The notes: generated from the sequence alone by a model not told the origin. Positions 45,605-57,090 are shown, numbered from the stretch's first letter. The stretch is DNA of 64,000 bases from Ephydatia muelleri (GCA_013339895.1 JABACO010000001.1:14449604-14513603), one strand, 5' to 3'. Program-made: numbers and translations.

Positions 45605-46065
45605 CGTATGATAGAGTCAAGTTCAAGCTTCCTTGGGTGCAAATGGGCATAGCGTGTGACAACTTCATCTAAGCCCACGTCCATGTCATAATGGATATGA
45701 AGGAGAGCAAGGCTGGAAAGACGGCTCATTCCCATAGAGGCTCTCATGTAATTGTGCAGTCTTCGAAGAGCGCTAGCACTCCGCTCACACTCACAAGAAG
45801 TCACAGGCAACGTGCAGGCAACTTGCAGTAGGACTCTGATATTGGGGTATAGATCACTGTCGCAATCCTTGATGGCTGCAGCTGGAGTACTAGGCCGAAG
45901 TTCCTCACAATAGTGTGCTTTCCACCTCCTCAGCTCTGTGGAGATTAGCTCAGGGCTGGGCAAGTCATCATTGTACTTTTCTATAGCAACTCCATATTCA
46001 CTTCTCTTGAACAGCACACAGATGGTACAACTCCAAGCAAGGATGACGCCACAATAGCAGTGGAT
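45605..46065 (-). pseudogene. hAT-type transposase C-terminal dimerisation region
   Basis: Reads PSPELISTELRRWKAHYCEE, YPNIRVLLQVACTLPVTSCE, ERSASALRRLHNYMRASMG, LSSLALLHIHYDMDV. The T-L-P-V-T-S-C-E-x-E-R-S-x-S pattern is the hAT C-terminal dimerisation domain of the P52rIPK/ZMYM1-like group. The catalytic core is absent. Confidence 0.75.
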
Positions 46066-46235
46066 CACAGTGAAAAAACGCGTCAAATCAATTATTGATT
46101 CTCAATTGATTTGACAGTAAAATCAAGCGCAAATCAAGCGCACTTGATTTTACTGTGAAATCATGCCTTGGTTTAACAATTGATTTAAAATCCGTTGTGA
46201 AATCAATAATTGATTCGACGCGTTTTTTTGCTGTG
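46066..46235. mobile_element. Hairpin MITE, CACAGCAAAAA family, copy 3
   Basis: Ends CACAGTGAAAAAACGCGTC and GACGCGTTTTTTTGCTGTG; inner arms rich in AATCAATTATTGATT. A possible 3-bp duplication GAT flanks it. It sits inside the 45136-46787 transposon, so it arrived later. Confidence 0.8.
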
Positions 46236-46239
46236 GATG

Positions 46240-46530
46240 CACCTTGCTGCGTAGTGATTTCAGGCTCGTTAGAATCTGGCGCAACCATTTCACAACATGT
46301 AGTTTCGCACTTATCAGAGTAATCGCTACATTCGATTTCCTCTGCATGTGGCTGCCGCTGTGGCAGAATTTGTTTCTGTGACTAAAGGATCCGACTGTTG
46401 CCCATCGCCCGTTGCCTTTCGTTTTGCAGTTGGTAAGAACACATCAAGCTTCTGGCACAAGGCAGCGGCTCGTTCACGCTCTCTTTTATTTGCTGGGAGC
46501 TACCCGGCATTTTCGATCGGCGCACGCGCG
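46240..46530 (-). pseudogene. hAT-type transposase N-terminal remnant
   Basis: Minus-strand pieces KRERERAAALCQKLDVFLP and TAKRKATGDGQQSDP, then in another frame CSDYSDKCETTCCEMVAPDS. The basic opening followed by an acidic Ser-rich stretch resembles the start of ZMYM1/P52-like transposases. It is probably the 5' end of the gene whose 3' end lies at 45605-46065. Confidence 0.4.
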
Positions 46531-46792
46531 CGATCGCGAGTATTATTGAGTATGAATTAAAATTACAGTGTAAATTAATAATTTATTTTAACTAGAACTA
46601 AACATGAATCAAGACCATATTATTAAATGCGGGAAAGACCAGGACTGGATTGGCCTAGCCGCCCAGGAATCGCCTAATCGCCTTATAGAGTGGCCGGGAC
46701 CTTTACCGTACTTCCACATAATTGGACCTTTTCTCCCTGAGGGGGGGTTCGTTCGAACCCCCCGAACTCCCCCTGGCTACGGGCCTGGGCTT

Positions 46793-47630
46793 GAGTTTCA
46801 CCAGCTGCCGCTTTTATCATGTTTTGGGGAAAGGGGAGGAGTTGGTTGTGACTATAAAACCATTATAATTTTGCCCGATAAAATTGTCTCATTACCATTT
46901 ACGGAGCGATGATGTCAGAGGCTGGTCCTTTTAGTTAAAAAAAACCTTTTTTCACTGTAGCTTGGCATTTGTTTACCTTGGTTTCCTAGTGTGGAATTGT
47001 TTTAATTGCATGCTGCATTTGATTTTATATTCATTATGACTTACTCTTGATGGATTTCATTTTTTCTGCAGCTTGCTTTTGATATATACAGCTAATGTGT
47101 TCCTGTCACCATTAACAAATGCTGAGTACGTTGCCAGTTGCTGCAATTCTTGCTGTGACTAGGCCCATTACAAGCTCAGATTGGAGATTTGTAAGGTTTT
47201 GAAGTGCCTCACTGTACTTTGAATAGCTGGAAGCATCGAAGTCAGTGGTCCAGCAGTTTTAATAACTTGGTATATATGGCCTGGTAGGCTGACCTATTGT
47301 TGTGTGGTGTATTTTAAGTCATGTCGGAGATATCACATAATGCTGGTTTCATTTACTTGTGAAATTGATATGTTAAAATGGGGACTGAGATGCAGTAAAA
47401 AAAAACTTCTGTGCATCTCTTTTGACGCTCCCTGCTGCCACATAGCACTGGTGGCCAGCACACATAGTCTCTAGGGTCCTCTGTGCAGCATATCCTCACA
47501 TTGACAGTGGGGTTACCATCTCCTCATTGGCAAATCTACAGTATAGATGACTTACGTCTTTGGTGACTTGTCTAAATATCATTGGCTAAAGTGATAAATT
47601 GTTAACAGTAAAAGTCATTATACATGTATT
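46793..47630. other. No gene seen
   Basis: May include the 5' continuation of the ATP-grasp-like gene directly after the transposon, but no exon could be proven. Confidence 0.35.
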
Positions 47631-47639
47631 TACTAAAAT

Positions 47640-48506
47640 GAACTGGTCCTCCTGCAGCACGCTATATGGCACCTTTATCAGAACTGGTGGAGACAGCTCT
47701 TTTTAGCAGTCCAGCTGCTTGCCTTTCTTCCCCAGGTTTAAGCGTTAGTACACACTCGTGTCCTCATATTACCCAGCTTTAATATACGCAACCTGTACAA
47801 TGAACCAAGACATCTGATAGCAACCAAGGTATTGCATTTGATGCTGGTCTGATGCGAAATGAAACCAAGGGGCATCCTCATCACAGAAAGGACAGTTTGT
47901 AGCTCCAGATGCTGCTATCAACTCAACTATGCACTTGGCACATCCAAGTGCACGACACATCAGTTCCAATGGCTGTGAGAGAATACTGGAACACCGTGCA
48001 TAATTCAAGACTGCCATGCTGTTCTCGGTTGCCAAAGATCACGTAAGAAAATTGGAGGAGGGGCAATATTCCACAAATAAGTAATGAGCAAGTTACATGT
48101 AGGTGTGATGCCTGCTTGGTGACCTCTAACTACTGGTGACCTCCTAACATGTCAACGTGCACACAGGTTGAAGCGCTTGCATACGTACAGCCTGAACGAT
48201 TCTGTATCTGTTGTAAGCATTCAATGCAGAGAACTGTCACTGCCATCACAAAGAGTTGCACAACAAGTGTGCTGTGATCCCATTCCAGTGGCATGCAGAA
48301 ACATGTGGAACAGAATGCAAGGTATAAAACATATTGAGATGATGAATACACATTGATGTGGCTATCATCACCAGCGATGTTGATTCTAAAGGCTCAGCTG
48401 AGAACGCCTTGCATTGGTAGCTAATCTTTGGCTTCTCTTTTGTCTTCGTTAGCCTCTGCCCACACACTCTGCAATGTATGGCCACTTGTTGAATGTGATA
48501 ATCCAA
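47640..48506 (-). pseudogene. Decayed gene like the RAG1 N-terminal zinc-binding region
   Basis: Minus strand, in order: HCRVCGQRLTKTKEKPKISY (cf. the F-C-R-I-C-G finger of RAG1), then CMPLEWDHST (cf. M-E-W-H-P-H-T), then a RING-like part with ILSQPLELMCRALGCAKC and NCPFCDEDAP, then RPASNAI and LLSDVLVHCTGC (cf. the zinc finger after the RAG1 RING), and last PGEERQAAGLLKRAVSTSSD. The order of parts follows the RAG1 N-terminus. Several frame changes and stops mean it is dead, at least here. I recall invertebrate transposon-linked proteins with this N-terminus but see no catalytic core. RAG1 likeness is inferred from motif order. Confidence 0.5.
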
Positions 48507-48551
48507 TCATGTACGGTACATACATGTACACCAGAGTATGTACATGTATCA

Positions 48552-49108
48552 CAGGAAAAAGATAGAAACGTCCAGGCATGGTTTTTCAAGGTGGTTTTCA
48601 ACATAAAACCACTCTGTGATTGGATGTCTAGCGTGGAAATACATGTAGCGTAAAAACCATTCTGGGATTAAGCATCCAGGGTGGGAATATCGTTAAAACC
48701 ATATGGACTTGTCCTGGTTTTGTCGAACAAAAAACCATTAAATATTCATTGCTTCAGCATGGTTTATGTTCGACAAAACCAGCAGAGGCGGCGGAACACC
48801 CTTAATAGAGGGGGGGAAGTCATAATATTCATCCATTTTCACCGTACATGAAAAAGTTGTCACTCAATAATCACCATGTATGGTGAAAATAGATTAATAA
48901 CATGACTTTCTGCCCCCCCCCCCCCCCCCCCCATTAAGGGTGTTCCGCTGCCTCTGACCAGGACAAGTCTATATGATATTCCCGCCCTGGATGCTTAATC
49001 CCAGGATGGTTTTTTACGCTATTTCCACGCTAGACATCCAATCCAAGAGTGGTATTATTTTGAAAACCACCTTGAAAAACCATGCCTGGACGGTTGAACT
49101 TTTTCCTG
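48552..49108. mobile_element. Long inverted-repeat DNA element with a nested element
   Basis: Arms of about 190 bp (CAGGAAAAAG, then CGTCCAGGCATGGTTTTTCA and GGATGTCTAGCGTGGAAAT) are mirrored on the right. The inner part also mirrors (GTCCTGGTTTTGTCGAAC). A 174-bp second element splits the centre. No transposase, no clear outer TSD. Confidence 0.8.
48783..48956. mobile_element. Nested MITE, CAG...CTG ends, 5-bp TSD
   Basis: Ends CAGAGGCGGCGGAACACC and GGTGTTCCGCTGCCTCTG; ACCAG duplicated on both sides (48778-48782, 48957-48961). Removing the element and one ACCAG restores the mirror symmetry of the host element, which proves the insertion. A C-tract lies near its right end. Confidence 0.85.
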
Positions 49109-49639
49109 CTAATGATTCATAAAACACGCTACGCTTGTTTGTAGCGACAGAAAATTCGTCAGCACTTCAGGTTTGCACATACTGATGCCACATGCCTCCT
49201 GGTCAGTATGCTTACCTTCTGGCTCAGTGCAGGAAGTCATCACAGCCGAGTTTTGTAACCGCCTCAAGTGTCGCGTGGCCTTATAAAACAGCCTGCGCAT
49301 ACTATCATAATGCGATTTCGAGTGTGAGATAGCGCATGGGGTGTTATGAAATTGAGTACACTGCTTGGATTTTATTTCATTTTGTGATTTGCTTGTCCTG
49401 CTGAGTTATGATCAGCTCAGTTCAAAACATTCAGGTTAATACCGTAATGTTCTATTTGTAAACTCAGTATCCAGCCCGCATACAACCGTGTAATGACTGG
49501 TATTGACAGCCGATGCAGCTGATAGACTGCTTTACAAATAATTATATGCGACACGTGATGGTGTGTGCATTACTCTTGTGTAATACATGTACATGTATAT
49601 CCTTGTCTTATCTGAACACACTGCCAATGGAGTATTTCA
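49109..49639. other. No certain gene
   Basis: A minus-strand frame of 63 codons (49109-49300) exists but has no support from splice sites or motifs. Confidence 0.35.
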
Positions 49640-50650
49640 TGCAGGTTATTGAAGTCTAGGAGATCCTGCTCCAATCAAGTCGGTATTATAAATTCACTCA
49701 CATTGAAATGAGTACATGTACGTGCAGAATTAGCAGGAATTTTTAAACTATACTCGGAATGTGATAGAGACAGTGTTGATTTGGTTATGTATCTTCTTGT
49801 AAGGAAGAAATGAATTGACTACAGACTGCTGCATTGTTTATGATGAAGCGCCACTGCAACAGGTGCATTGCTCCATGCAAAGGGGTCTGAGGGCAAGACT
49901 ATGTATAAATAACCCTCTGCTGCCGATCAGAAAGGGAACAAAATGCTGCATCAAATGCAAGTACTGTATGCAAGGTCGACGCTATATCTCAGCTGAGTAA
50001 AAAGCTATTCGCTAAAATAACACATTCGGAGTGCAAATGATTGATTCACAGTGTCTCTAACTCCTTGCGTAAACCATTACATAATGAGGCTAAAAGTTTA
50101 TTGTTTACTTACTGCAAGTGGAATGCACCATTTAATGACTGTTTGCATTAGCAAACATTGTAAATAAATCAGTGGTCAAATGGCATCTTCTGTGTAATGG
50201 GGAGTACAAGCAGGGTGCTGATAAGTAAAAAATTTGTGTGGCTTACTTCCATAGTATTGCAAATGTCTCATCATTGCAGAATGTCTGGAAAGATATTGTT
50301 GAACAGCGAAATTTGCTTGCTTAATTATTAAGCTGCATCGGTACATATACTACATGTACATGTATATCCTGGCTGTGTTCTTTCTTAAAGCACTTCTCTC
50401 CCTCCAAAATATGGAAGCACAATAATTTCCATTTAGTGGCAGGATATGGAACGCTTCTACACTCTGTGTGCACTTTACTTGATCTTTTTATTCATGCAAG
50501 CTGAGTATACTCTACAGCATGCAAATGTTCCATTTGGGATCAGGAGAGTTTCAGGGTGTAAGGCTGTAAGAAACTGCCTAATGCACGCTGCAGAACTGAC
50601 CGGCATTTTGTAACTGCTTTCCAGCATTTTATGCAGCGTGTATTGGAAGT
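49640..50650 (-). repeat. Dispersed repeat family C, copy 2 (empty site)
   Basis: Reverse-strand copy of 7110-9080 without the hAT-like element. At the insertion point (about 50248) its reverse complement reads ACTATGGAAGTAAGCCAC, against ATTATGCATGTAAG...CATGTAAGCCAC in the filled copy. Confidence 0.75.
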
Positions 50651-50959
50651 AAACTATTCTTTTGTGATAAAGTGGAATCGAGAGACTTAAGATACTGTGT
50701 TATTAATAATTGAAATCGCATCCCTTCATTTTTTATTCATACATGTATTACTTCTTCTAGCATAATCTACATGTAGACGTGTAGTTAGTTTATGCTGCAA
50801 ATACGAAAAGGGGGCTTGTGTTTGTATATCACAGATTTCGCACGTCAAACTTTTGAATGTTATTATTGATGTCGCATGCTAATTTATTCATTTCGAATAA
50901 AGTTTACATGTATATAAAGCGATATAAGCAAGCTATAATTACCGCGTGTGTGTTTAAAT

Positions 50960-51453
50960 ATGAAACTCAATGTTGATCAAGCATTGCACTTTTTTAGTGT
51001 TCTATGTGTTGCAATTTCGGCGCACTTCAGAGGCGGAACACTACAATGGAAGCCTGTTATGCCATTTAACGGATCGGTAAGTCAGAATCTGCATACGCTC
51101 TGACTATTCAATTCTGATCGGTTTATTGAATTATATAAGGTGGAAGGTAGTGTATTTCTTTCATGAATAATTCTCTGTATCGAAATAATTCACTTTCCCG
51201 TGTATTTGTCCCATCAACCAGATAAATATTGCCTATCAGATATCTTGGAGAAGATCAGTATACAACTGCGATAACTCGACTATCGCATCCGGCACATATT
51301 TGGGCGAAGGCGTTCTCTCTTGCTCAGTGGGATGCACTGGATATGTTGGGACCATGCTGTACAGATGCACCGCATTCAGTGAGCGTGATGACTGGAGCTA
51401 TGGAAGGAATAGTATCAGTACAATGTTACTGGAATATCGTACTTCGAAATACA
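50960..51453 (+). pseudogene. Partial paralogue of the receptor gene, exons 1-2
   Basis: Exon 1 (50960-51076, 39 codons, MKLNVDQALHFFSVLCVAIS then HFRGGTLQWKPVMPFNGS) has the same length, phase and gtaagt donor as the main gene; exon 2 (51222-51453) starts INIAYQISW and is about 92% identical in DNA to 19692-19924. The intron is only 145 bp, probably the original size. Exon 2 has a 1-nt deletion in the GRNEYQY region that shifts the frame, and no exon 3-12 copies follow before LINE sequence. So it looks like a truncated, dead tandem copy, though a product ending soon after exon 2 cannot be ruled out. Confidence 0.8.
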
Positions 51454-51479
51454 GTGAGTGATTCATGTGCAGATTGATT

Positions 51480-52930
51480 TGGTCATAGGCCCGGTTTTTG
51501 AATAGTTCACCTCTGCATTTATACACGATGTGAATGTTTTATGTACTAGGTCATTTGAATTCGCAGCACCTAGACCAACTCAGTTATGTCAAAATTTGTC
51601 AACTCAGGAATAAAATTGTTATCTTTGGTAAATGTGTCAGTCTGAATAATTATTTTTTTATTAACTAATATTTATTGAACTAAGCATGGATGATTTTGTT
51701 TCGTTCCACCCTTAATTAAATGCGTACAGAATTTTTCAGCCAAAAAATGCCGTATTTGAGAAATCGCCAAAATATATATTTTTAAATTCGAATTTTGACT
51801 GTACTGTGGGTTGTTCAAGTTGAGACACATGCATGTAGTACGGGTATGATTATGCCACTTTCTTACGAGTGTTTAATATTTGGTATTCATCTATTTTCGG
51901 CGTCGGAGTTTTACCCCCGTGACGTACATGTACATGTACCATACCTTGGTTACAGCGTACGGAGTGAATTTATAACTTCATAATCGTACCAACTGGATGG
52001 GGCAACAGGTTTTATAGATTGAGCAAGAAAGGATAATGCTACCTGAAATAAAACGTTTTAGAAAAACCCTATTAAAATCATCATGAAAAACGGTACCGAG
52101 TTGGAAATCACAGACAACAAGAGCTCCCTTGAAACCCATTGTATCGTTAGGATTTATGACAAGAGGGCAGGTGAAGGGCAGCGTTGAGGATGGTGGACTG
52201 ACAGCCTGTGCAAAAAAAACAGAAAGGAGTCTCTGATTGTGGCCATTTGCCATAGCCTTCGCTTATCATGCTGCTCTGGGAGATGATTTGCAAACAATCA
52301 CTTTTGATCAGGATAAAAAGCTGAGGACCCACTCTGTAACCTGTTTTGAAAAGAGAAGTTCAGCAGGCTTCCCCCATATCATCCAAGGTGAAAAGGGCAT
52401 CAGTGGAGTTTATTAAATTGTATTGTGACTGTCGACTGCCAGGCTCTTATGATGATATTGTTGCCTGTCGTCAGGTGGTTTCATTACAGGCGTGTTGGCT
52501 TTGTAGCTTCACGCGCGGGTGATTGGTTGTGTAGTGGTTGCTCATAGTTCTCAGTTCAGTTTGGTATTAATATGCACAGAAGGATTTTATGTGCTGGCAA
52601 TAACATACACTACAGTAGTGATATGACTTCACTATGCAATTACTTTGCAAGCCAAAGTAAAGATTCCTAGATGGTACTGCGCAATGCTATGTGATTGCGC
52701 TTAGCGCAGAACAGATCACGTGCGCAATCCTGGAATACGTTGCGCAATCCTTGGATTGCTCGCCAAAGTAAGGATTCCTAGATTGCGCAAATTCCTGTAT
52801 CGCGCGGAACACATACATGTATATTGGGAACGTGCTTCTACTGCTTGCTTATGCAAAGCAAACAGCAATCTGGCAAATCCTTTTTTTTTTCAGCGCAGAT
52901 CAGTGCAGAGCCCTAGCTAATATAGATTAG
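51480..52930. other. No gene seen after the partial paralogue
   Basis: No receptor-type exons found. A repeat of CAAAGTAAGGATTCCTAGAT near 52660 and 52754 and scattered short repeats only. Confidence 0.4.
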
Positions 52931-52939
52931 TGTTATAGT

Positions 52940-53290
52940 TAGCACTGTACACCCCTCTCTGCTTGGTGGTTGGGGTTTGATACTTCTGGTGGGTCCATGT
53001 GCCCATTCTGTCCTGATACTGTTCTGGGTCCTCTTGGTCACAAATGCAATGAGTGGGGCAGGTCCTGCATTCCATTAGCTATGGAGACATATGCAATTGA
53101 GGCAAGGAGACCCATGATACCTTCTCCAGGCTGGCCATTCCCCAGTCCTACCCCAAATCAGCAGTTGTGGCAGAAATTATGGCCGGTTGAATATGGGACC
53201 CTGGTTCATTCCATTGCCAGAGCAATCCTGGCCAGGGTGCTCCAACCCTCCTACAGTGTAACTGCTATTAGCTTGTGTCTTTAGTTAGTA
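52940..53290 (+). mobile_element. LINE C-terminal fragment
   Basis: LGFDTSGGSMCPFCPDTVLG and GHKCNEWGRSCIPLAMETY, then SIARAILARVL: the zinc knuckle joined to the protein end after an internal deletion. Same family as 42610-43010. Confidence 0.65.
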
Positions 53291-53329
53291 CATAATAGGT
53301 TGTACTCATAATGTATAGTGTTGTTTATA

Positions 53330-53790
53330 ATAAATGCTAGCTGCACTTCTAGAAGTTGGCTATGGATTTGGACAAGATAATTCCAGGACACAACAGCAGA
53401 CATCATTGTTGCTAATTGGGATTGTGGGACCTCAGCTACTTCTGATATTACTATTGCATCCCAGCTTAATTCACTTCATATGTTAGAAGTGGGCATGTAA
53501 CCAGGGTGTTTCAGTAAAGGCAGCAGAGCACAGAAAAAGATGCAGAAAATGATCCCAAGTATGAAGAGTTGGGCTGGCAATGTATACCGTTGGCAGTGGA
53601 TAGCTATGGGGCCGTGTGACCAGAGGCATTGAGGGCGTTCTCATAGGTGGCTGGCTACTTGGTTAGCCGTTCATGGTAATACCCGCAAATCCAAGGTAGT
53701 AGAAGAGCTACAGGTATATGGCCACAACAGCTCATTATTGCATGGTTAGAGCTAACGCTCGATGATACCTGGTCCTCTCCTATCCCCAAA
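53330..53790 (+). mobile_element. LINE C-terminal fragment, decayed
   Basis: Pieces GYGFGQDNSRT, DIIVANWDCGTSATSDITIA (the R-P-A-D...D region, in shifted frames) and further decayed end sequence. On + strand, tail to tail with the next copy. Confidence 0.55.
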
Positions 53791-53869
53791 ACTCCAACAA
53801 GAAAATGAACTGTTTATGTTGTTGTTTTATGTATCTGTGTGCGTTTGTGTGTTTTTAGTCAACTTGTAT

Positions 53870-54870
53870 CATTATTATGTTTTTGACATTATTATTAGTT
53901 GTATTGAAACACATGTGATACTCAGAGATACATATACAGCAATGCCAAGTGGCATGCACCTTGATAGTACTGCTGCAGCATTGGCTCTGACAATATGCAT
54001 GTTTAGCCACCTATATATTTCATGGAGGACCACAATCTTTGATTTTCCCACTGATGTAGCTTTGTGGGATGCAAGTTTGGAAAATAAATCAATTGCCTCC
54101 AAACCCCATGCTCCATTGGACTCTGCAACAATGGGAACACATACCCATCCTAGGTCTGTACATTTAGCAAAATTGCATGGCTTTAAGCTTTCTCTCCTCA
54201 GTTGCCTTTGCAACTGCACCCTGCCGTCACTCCTGCTTTTGGTAGTATAACTGAGTTAAGCGGAGATGTGTCGGATAGGCCCAGGGCCATAGGTATATCT
54301 GCTGGGCGTGTATTTGTTGTGGTCAGGGGAAAGGTTTTGACCCAATTCTAGATGTATGCTGAGATTTTCACGACGACAGGTCTCAGCCACAATGTCTCGT
54401 AGCCTGTTATGACGAAACACATAATCTTTCCCATGCTTGCGTTATGGACAAGGGGATGAAGCCTATTTATCTGTACACATCACACACTGGGTGTGTTCAG
54501 AACAAGCCACCATTTGGTGGCAAATAGGAACTGTTATGGATCAATGATCAATGCACAGTGGAGGCCTTGACGCTCGCAAGGTGGCACTGAAAACAGGAGG
54601 CTGCATGGGGAGATGAGACCGACAGCAAACGAGCAATGGTATAGAAGCCTCCAGGAGTGAACTGAAAGGGTGGCTTGTCTATAGCTTCTTTGATAAATTG
54701 TTTTGGGGGATGGCAGATGACATGCTGCCTGCTACATGATTGGACTAAATAATTAAATATGCCGACTGCATCAGACAGATGTTGGATAGAATCTGATGCA
54801 GAACCAGAAGATGACAAAGAAGCAATTAAAGCAGATGGGAGAGAGATCTTAACCACAGGCCACCCCTGCT
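53870..54870 (-). mobile_element. LINE C-terminal fragment, inverted copy
   Basis: Minus strand from 54870: LLSVSSPHAASCFQCHLAS, then a degraded knuckle, YVFRHNRLRDIVAETCRREN, and the end CNFAKCTDLGWVCVPIVAES, WGLEAIDLFSKLASHKATS, RWLNMHIVRANAAAVLSRC. This is the best-kept end of the family in the window. Frame changes show it is dead. Confidence 0.7.
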
Positions 54871-55599
54871 CAGGCTGAGCTGAGCCTGTTGCCAGGCAGC
54901 ATCTGATGTATCTGTGTTATTCTTAACATTATAAGTTTCTTTTTATTATTATTATTTAATTATTATAATTTTTTATTGGAACTCTGTTGATCATAACAGA
55001 CACATAATATGAATTTCAAATCAAAATAATACTATTAATTTAATTTAATTGTTTTGGTCTGGGGACCATTTTTATATTTATTTATTTATTTATTTTCATA
55101 GTTTCATAAAATATTACAACTTGAAACAAAGATAAAACAAGACTGAACCCAGATCATTCTGGGTCAAACTCCCAATCTAGGACAAGACCCGACCTAGCTA
55201 CAATTACATGTAGACCATACATAGAAATACTGAAGGATGTCCAAGAGTCGAAGGGAGGGTGCGCATCTTGCCAGTAAGCTCTAGCCACAGCCCAAACAAG
55301 GAGAAGTTCAGTCTGCTGTAATAATAATAATAAATGACTTAATTGCATACCATTCGTGGTAATACCCTCAAGTCAAAGGTACTGTTGTATATGTTTTTGC
55401 ATAGTTCAATAATAATAATAATTCATTGGTCATCACAGGTTGACAGCTTTTAATTTCTTTTGTTGTTTCTTGTGTGTTAATACGTGTACCTTGTCGGTGG
55501 CGAGAACTCTGCATCGTCATTGCTTCCAACATCTAATTTGGCACGGAAAAAAAACACCAGTCACCCGAAATAACTTCTATATCGAATCCTTGCTCTCAG

Positions 55600-57090
55600 C
55601 CAACTTCACAATCACCGAACTTGGTGTCTTTGCCTCAGCAAAGTCTATTGACAACACATGCTCTGTCACCTCCATTCTCACATCAACAACCTTCACTTCC
55701 GACTCCACCACCTCAACCTCCACCACAACTGTCGTGGCATACATCATTGCCATCTGCTCAGTCCACACCACTTTCACAGCAACCAACACCATTTGAGCTG
55801 ATGTATGCCACTGGAAAGGGTACCTCAACTCATAAACACCAGCTCATCTGCCACTCAGGATGTAGTACCACCATGTGCATCTCATAAGAAGCCATGTGTT
55901 GTAGCAGGTTGTGCAGAGCTCATACATGGAGCTTCCACAATGTGGAAACACCACATGAACCTAAATGCTCAGGGTCTGTTTCCTGCCACTATACCAGTCA
56001 ATTGGCTTGAAGAACAAGATTTGTTTATATGCTGTCATTGACTGTCTGTGTGATTTATTGTGCAAAGGTCAATATAGCTCTTTGGCAGCGTGCATCTACC
56101 CAAACTACATCTAACCATGTCCATATCGATCAGAAGATCCGCCAAAGAGGAGGGTCGATCTGGCCATCTCTCTGGCCAAGGAAGGCCTGTTCACCAAAGC
56201 TCTAACTTCTTCTGGCATTGCTCCTAATAACAACACCACTTGGCAGCTTTTAAAATCTAAACACCCCCAGGGTCCTCCTCCAACCTTACCAGACAGTGAC
56301 ATCTGGTAGGGTTCGAGGAGGCCCCTGGGGGTGTTTAGATTATAAAAGCTGCCAAGTGGTGTTGTTATTAGGAGCAATGCCAGAAGAAGTTAGAGCTTTG
56401 GTGAACAGGCCTTCCTTCAGCAATTGATACCCCACAGTCCGCCTGGCAGCAAGCACAACTAAGTCTGAGCAACGGTGGCCACTCTCAAAACACTCCACGG
56501 CGGCGTACTTAGCTTCACTAAGTTCCTCAGGCTTAGGCTCCTCATCAGCAACACATCTACAGGATGCAATCAACCATTACAATAGTCTTTTTCTTGAACC
56601 AGATGCTCTCAGTGTGAATTCTTTTTTGAAAACTGTGTGCTCTCAGAGGACACTATCGGGCAAACTAGAGAAGCATCAGTTCAGTGAGCTGTTTCCCCAG
56701 CAGACAAGTCACGCCTGCTCTCTGTTTCATCCACCCATGCCTCTTCCTGGTAATGAGCTGTACCATCTTAGGGACTCGACCTATCCGTTGTATCATCAGA
56801 ACACCACACTGCCATCAAGTGGTGGCTTGGAATACCTGTCAGTGGTAATCACAGCTGCTCATACTGCCCATCACATACCTTGGACACACATAACCATCAT
56901 GCGCTTACATGTACCTGTAAGTATGGGGATGATGTCAACCGGCACAACCGATTGAGAGACATTTTATTGGAGTCATGTCATCATGCATGCCTAAGCCCCA
57001 AGCTGGAAGCTGGCTGTGGACTGGGACATGAAGGACATCGTACACGCCCTGCTGACATTTTGGTCCCCAACTGGAAATCAGGTCGACCAT
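55600..57090 (+). mobile_element. Rearranged LINE copy with zinc-finger N-terminus
   Basis: Starts with a Pro/Ser/Thr-rich stretch, then a finger-like region KKPCVVAGCAELIHG, WKHHMNLNAQGLFPATIP, QDLFICCHC, then KEGLFTKALTSSGIAPNNNT. After a foldback (56180-56415) an inverted piece codes FESGHRCSDLVVLAARRTVG and the same GLFTKAL motif on the minus strand. The + strand resumes with LSGKLEKHQFSELF, the knuckle HNHHALTCKYGDDV, NRHNRLRDILLESC and TRPADILVPNWKSG. It ends at repeat family B (57090). Confidence 0.7.
56180..56415. repeat. Foldback made of one LINE coding segment
   Basis: Arms 56180-56285 and 56309-56415 are nearly perfect inverted copies (GGAAGGCCTGTTCACCAAAG mirrored at the right) around a 23-nt loop. 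Each arm codes the same LINE peptide in opposite directions. Confidence 0.85.

Larger units (their letters stand above)
45136..46787 (-). mobile_element. hAT-related transposon remnant, CAG...CTG ends, 5-bp TSD
   Basis: 1652 bp. Ends CAGGCCCGTAGCCAGG and CCTGGCTACGGGCCTG are perfect inverted repeats; GGCTT is duplicated on both sides (45131-45135, 46788-46792). Inside, the minus strand keeps the first and last parts of a transposase gene, with the core missing, and a hairpin MITE in the middle. The 5-bp TSD is shorter than the usual 8 bp of hAT. It is inserted in the upstream part of the decayed ATP-grasp-like gene. Confidence 0.8.

Noticed and set aside
51229-51477. Frame starting MPIRYLGEDQYT over paralogue exon 2, and its twin at 19699
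   Set aside because: These are +2-frame shadows of the real exon 2 reading frame INIAYQISW.
55577-55828. Val/Glu-rich minus-strand frame of 83 codons
   Set aside because: Antisense of the Pro/Ser/Thr-rich start of a LINE; no motif.
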